From an uncultured Lachnobacterium sp. (lineage in GTDB: Bacteria; Bacillota; Clostridia; Lachnospirales; Lachnospiraceae), in the NCBI GenBank assembly GCA_937889225.1, contig CALAST010000001.1:1-64000 (forward strand): DNA of 64,000 bases, given 5' to 3'. A program made the position numbers and the translations under genes. The notes beneath the pieces were generated by a model that was given only the letters and a program-made list of their open reading frames with translations, had not been told where the DNA came from and made no database searches. This document shows, piece by piece, positions 62,183-64,000 of this stretch; the first letter of the stretch is position 1, and the number at the start of each line of letters is the position of its first letter.

Positions 62183-62806
62183 TCATATTGGAAATATCTT
62201 TGCCACAAATTTGTAGTAATATTTTCCATTGTACGGACTTTCAGGTAAACTTATTACTAATATAGCATTATCTGTATGCCATGTACCAACTACGCTATAA
62301 TATTCGGGATCTGTTACAGATATATCCAAATATTGTGTTCCACGATATGTAAAATTAGCTTTTACACGTTGCCCTTCTGGATGTACGATATTAAAATTTG
62401 TTACTCTCACTAAAATAAGTGAATGATCTACTTTATATATTCCAGCTTCAGTGATATAATTATATTGATTACCAAACAAAACTTCATGATTTTCAGCAGG
62501 ATGAATTCTTAAAATATTTTCTACAGTAGTTGTTCCAATTTTTTCCCAACGTATCCTAGAATCAATTAGTGCATTTTCAGGTTGATGCTCTATCGGAAAG
62601 TATTTTGCAATGCAAACTCTTACAACATCAAGTGGTTTGCAACGTTCACCATTCAAATATTGTATATCACTATTATTCAATGCTCCATGTGTATTTACAT
62701 CATCCGATACCAATCGTATCCATCTACCATTTCCAATTTCAATTCCTGCAACACAATAACCTCCGTTTTTAGATGACATGGTTAATATCGCAATTTCAAG
62801 TACCAT
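62183..62806 (-). CDS. OB-like domain protein linked to DUF488 genes
   Basis: About 207 residues from the ATG in MVLEIAILTMSSKNGGYCVA; AGGAGG is 7-8 nt upstream, whereas the ATG two codons earlier is too close to it. Beta-rich, with GNGRWIRLVSDDV, LDVVRVCIAKYFPIEHQPEN, SLILVRVTNFNIV and LDISVTDPEYY. This family (two OB-like folds, possible nucleic-acid binding) regularly follows DUF488 genes. No catalytic residues are evident. Third gene of the operon, 12 bp after the second DUF488 gene. Confidence 0.65.
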   Translation of the reverse strand: MVLEIAILTMSSKNGGYCVAGIEIGNGRWIRLVSDDVNTHGALNNSDIQYLNGERCKPLDVVRVCIAKYFPIEHQPENALIDSRIRWEKIGTTTVENILRIHPAENHEVLFGNQYNYITEAGIYKVDHSLILVRVTNFNIVHPEGQRVKANFTYRGTQYLDISVTDPEYYSVVGTWHTDNAILVISLPESPYNGKYYYKFVAKIFPI

Positions 62807-62818
62807 ATACATTCCTCC

Positions 62819-63262
62819 TTAAATATGTTTAATAACTATTTGTGGATTATCCTTTGCAATCATTTCAGCAGCTAATCTGCGATGACATTGCACAGCAGTG
62901 GGCTCACTACACAGCAAGCAAATATTAGAATATGCTTCGTATTTCTTATAAAAATTTTTATAATCCCCACGCTTAATCATAAGTGCAGAATATAATTCAA
63001 CATATTCTTGCCATGTTATATTTTCTTTTTTATATCCATCTAATATTTCTTTTGTAGGAGCATATTCTAAACAATGCTTATATTCACAATTGCAAATCTC
63101 TGCCAAAAAATATTCCAAATCATTTCCCTTAGTAAAACCGGCAAGCTGTGATTTATTATTTAATCTTACATCTATCAACAACTCCACTTGATTCGATTTG
63201 AGTAGTTCAAAAAACTGCTTTGCATTTTTTTGTGTAAATCCAATAGTAAATAATTTCATCAC
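62819..63262 (-). CDS. DUF488 family protein, short form
   Basis: 147 residues. It starts MMKLFTIGFTQKNAKQFFEL and contains VELLIDVRLNNKSQLAGF and NICLLCSEPTAVQCHRRLAA, the DUF488 motifs CSE...CHR. The conserved Cys and His suggest a redox or hydrolase site, but the family's activity is not established. It starts inside the end of the upstream DUF488 gene (ATGA, 4-bp overlap). Confidence 0.88.
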   Translation of the reverse strand: MMKLFTIGFTQKNAKQFFELLKSNQVELLIDVRLNNKSQLAGFTKGNDLEYFLAEICNCEYKHCLEYAPTKEILDGYKKENITWQEYVELYSALMIKRGDYKNFYKKYEAYSNICLLCSEPTAVQCHRRLAAEMIAKDNPQIVIKHI

Positions 63263-63867
63263 GATTCCTCCTCTATATTATATCCAATATTTGCGTTTTG
63301 CTTTTTATATGCTTCATTAATATATTCTTCTAACGTTAATGTAGGAGTAAACATATTTATTTGTCCTCTATCTGGGAAAAACATATTTAACAATCTTTCT
63401 TCGATTTCATTTTGTGACATGGTCTTTCCTTCTGGTAATAGATGAACAACCTTGTAACCAGCATTATAAAATGCTCTTGCCACAAAAATTGCACGATGAC
63501 ATTTTATTGGATCTTTTTCACTACACATCAATGCTATAATATAGTTTTTTTGCATAGACTTTTCTATTTTTTCAAATCCTGATAAAAATTTTTCGGACTT
63601 TGAAAATGCTTCAAAGTCAAGATAACCATTAGGATAATATTTGCGTTCTTCTTGTCTTGCACCAAATTCCGCAACATAGTTACGATAATATATCTTAGCA
63701 TTTTCTAATACTTTAGATAAATTTTCTTTATTATAATCAGAATAAAACTGAGAATACGGAAAGCTTCGTACATCTATTACGACAGAAACTTTATTATTTT
63801 TAAGTATTTTCACAAAATCATCGATTTTGAAACCAGAATATCCAATCGTATATATTGTATCAATCAT
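63259..63867 (-). CDS. DUF488 family protein, long form
   Basis: 202 residues. TIYTIGYSGFKIDDFVKILK, VVIDVRSFPYSQFYSDYNK, FGARQEERKYYPNGYLDF and IALMCSEKDPIKCHRAIFVA are the full set of DUF488 motifs. A Glu-rich C-terminal extension follows. First gene of a three-gene operon with a second DUF488 protein and an OB-like protein. The tight overlaps suggest a complex. Bases 63868-64000 hold only its promoter-like AT-rich upstream region. Confidence 0.9.
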   Translation of the reverse strand: MIDTIYTIGYSGFKIDDFVKILKNNKVSVVIDVRSFPYSQFYSDYNKENLSKVLENAKIYYRNYVAEFGARQEERKYYPNGYLDFEAFSKSEKFLSGFEKIEKSMQKNYIIALMCSEKDPIKCHRAIFVARAFYNAGYKVVHLLPEGKTMSQNEIEERLLNMFFPDRGQINMFTPTLTLEEYINEAYKKQNANIGYNIEEES

Positions 63868-64000
63868 TTTTCACCTCAATAACCACACTTCTCTTAAAAT
63901 TTTTCCTATTTTTTTAAAAATTAAAACCTTTCGTTTTTTATAACTATTTCAAACTCTCCAAATTCAAAAAAACATTATTTAAGATAATTGTCTCTTTACT

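Noticed and set aside
1..64000. tRNA or rRNA genes
   Set aside because: No cloverleaf with GGTTCGAATCC-type T arm was found other than the tRNA-like part of tmRNA; a tRNA scan would settle it.

Overview
The window looks like a low-GC Firmicute, most likely a gut Lachnospiraceae relative. The basis is the AT-rich sequence, strong AGGAGG ribosome binding sites, the cluster order gap-pgk-tpiA-gpmI-secG-rnr-smpB-ssrA, a choloylglycine (bile salt) hydrolase, an EF-hand protein behind a sigma-28 type promoter, and Clostridia-type mobile elements. No species is claimed.

Layout. 1-2050: tail of a mobile element (tyrosine recombinase plus IS91-type transposase). 2100-4930: a sigma-28-like promoter driving an EF-hand protein, converging on a secreted nuclease operon. 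4988-11236: metal and tetrapyrrole genes (siroheme-type dehydrogenase, FecBCD-type ABC importer, two COG0523 GTPases, one with four His/Cys repeats). 11519-16338: ABC exporter, a truncated sigma factor with a putative anti-sigma factor, a NUDIX protein and a MerR/TipAS regulator. 16576-17277: hicAB. 17394-30000: core block with tmRNA, smpB, rnr, secG and glycolytic genes, interrupted by a decayed IS256 element, a TnpB gene, an orphan integrase and two copies of a 133-185 bp MITE. 30415-37651: hisK, lipoproteins, an AEC transporter, bile salt hydrolase and a decayed locus.

From about 37770 to the end the window is accessory DNA. 37770-40619 has a truncated gene, a metallopeptidase/VWA protein and a frameshifted peptide release factor homologue (prfH). 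41263-46644, on the minus strand, is a compact candidate RiPP cluster: a 33-residue precursor-like peptide behind a strong RBS, an attenuator-like stem-loop, radical SAM/SPASM enzymes (one split by a deletion and frameshift), an unrecognised 228-aa protein, an HPr-kinase-like kinase and a geranylgeranyl-reductase-like flavoprotein. Directly upstream on the same strand, 47152-57564 is a five-gene operon of a giant SF1 helicase, a PIN-domain protein, a coiled-coil protein, a ClpB-like AAA+ unfoldase and an NrdG-like radical SAM protein. This combination fits an undescribed defence or RNA/protein quality-control system. The third MITE copy lies just upstream of that operon.

57960-62100 is a mobilisation module (oriT-like repeats, mobC, mobA, a DUF2325 protein and a tiny toxin-like membrane peptide). 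The window ends in a three-gene DUF488/DUF488/OB-like operon.

The two strongest candidates for something new are the RiPP cluster and the helicase-PIN-coiled coil-ClpB-radical SAM operon. The best-supported new repeat is the MITE family, whose three copies each have a perfect 8-bp target duplication.
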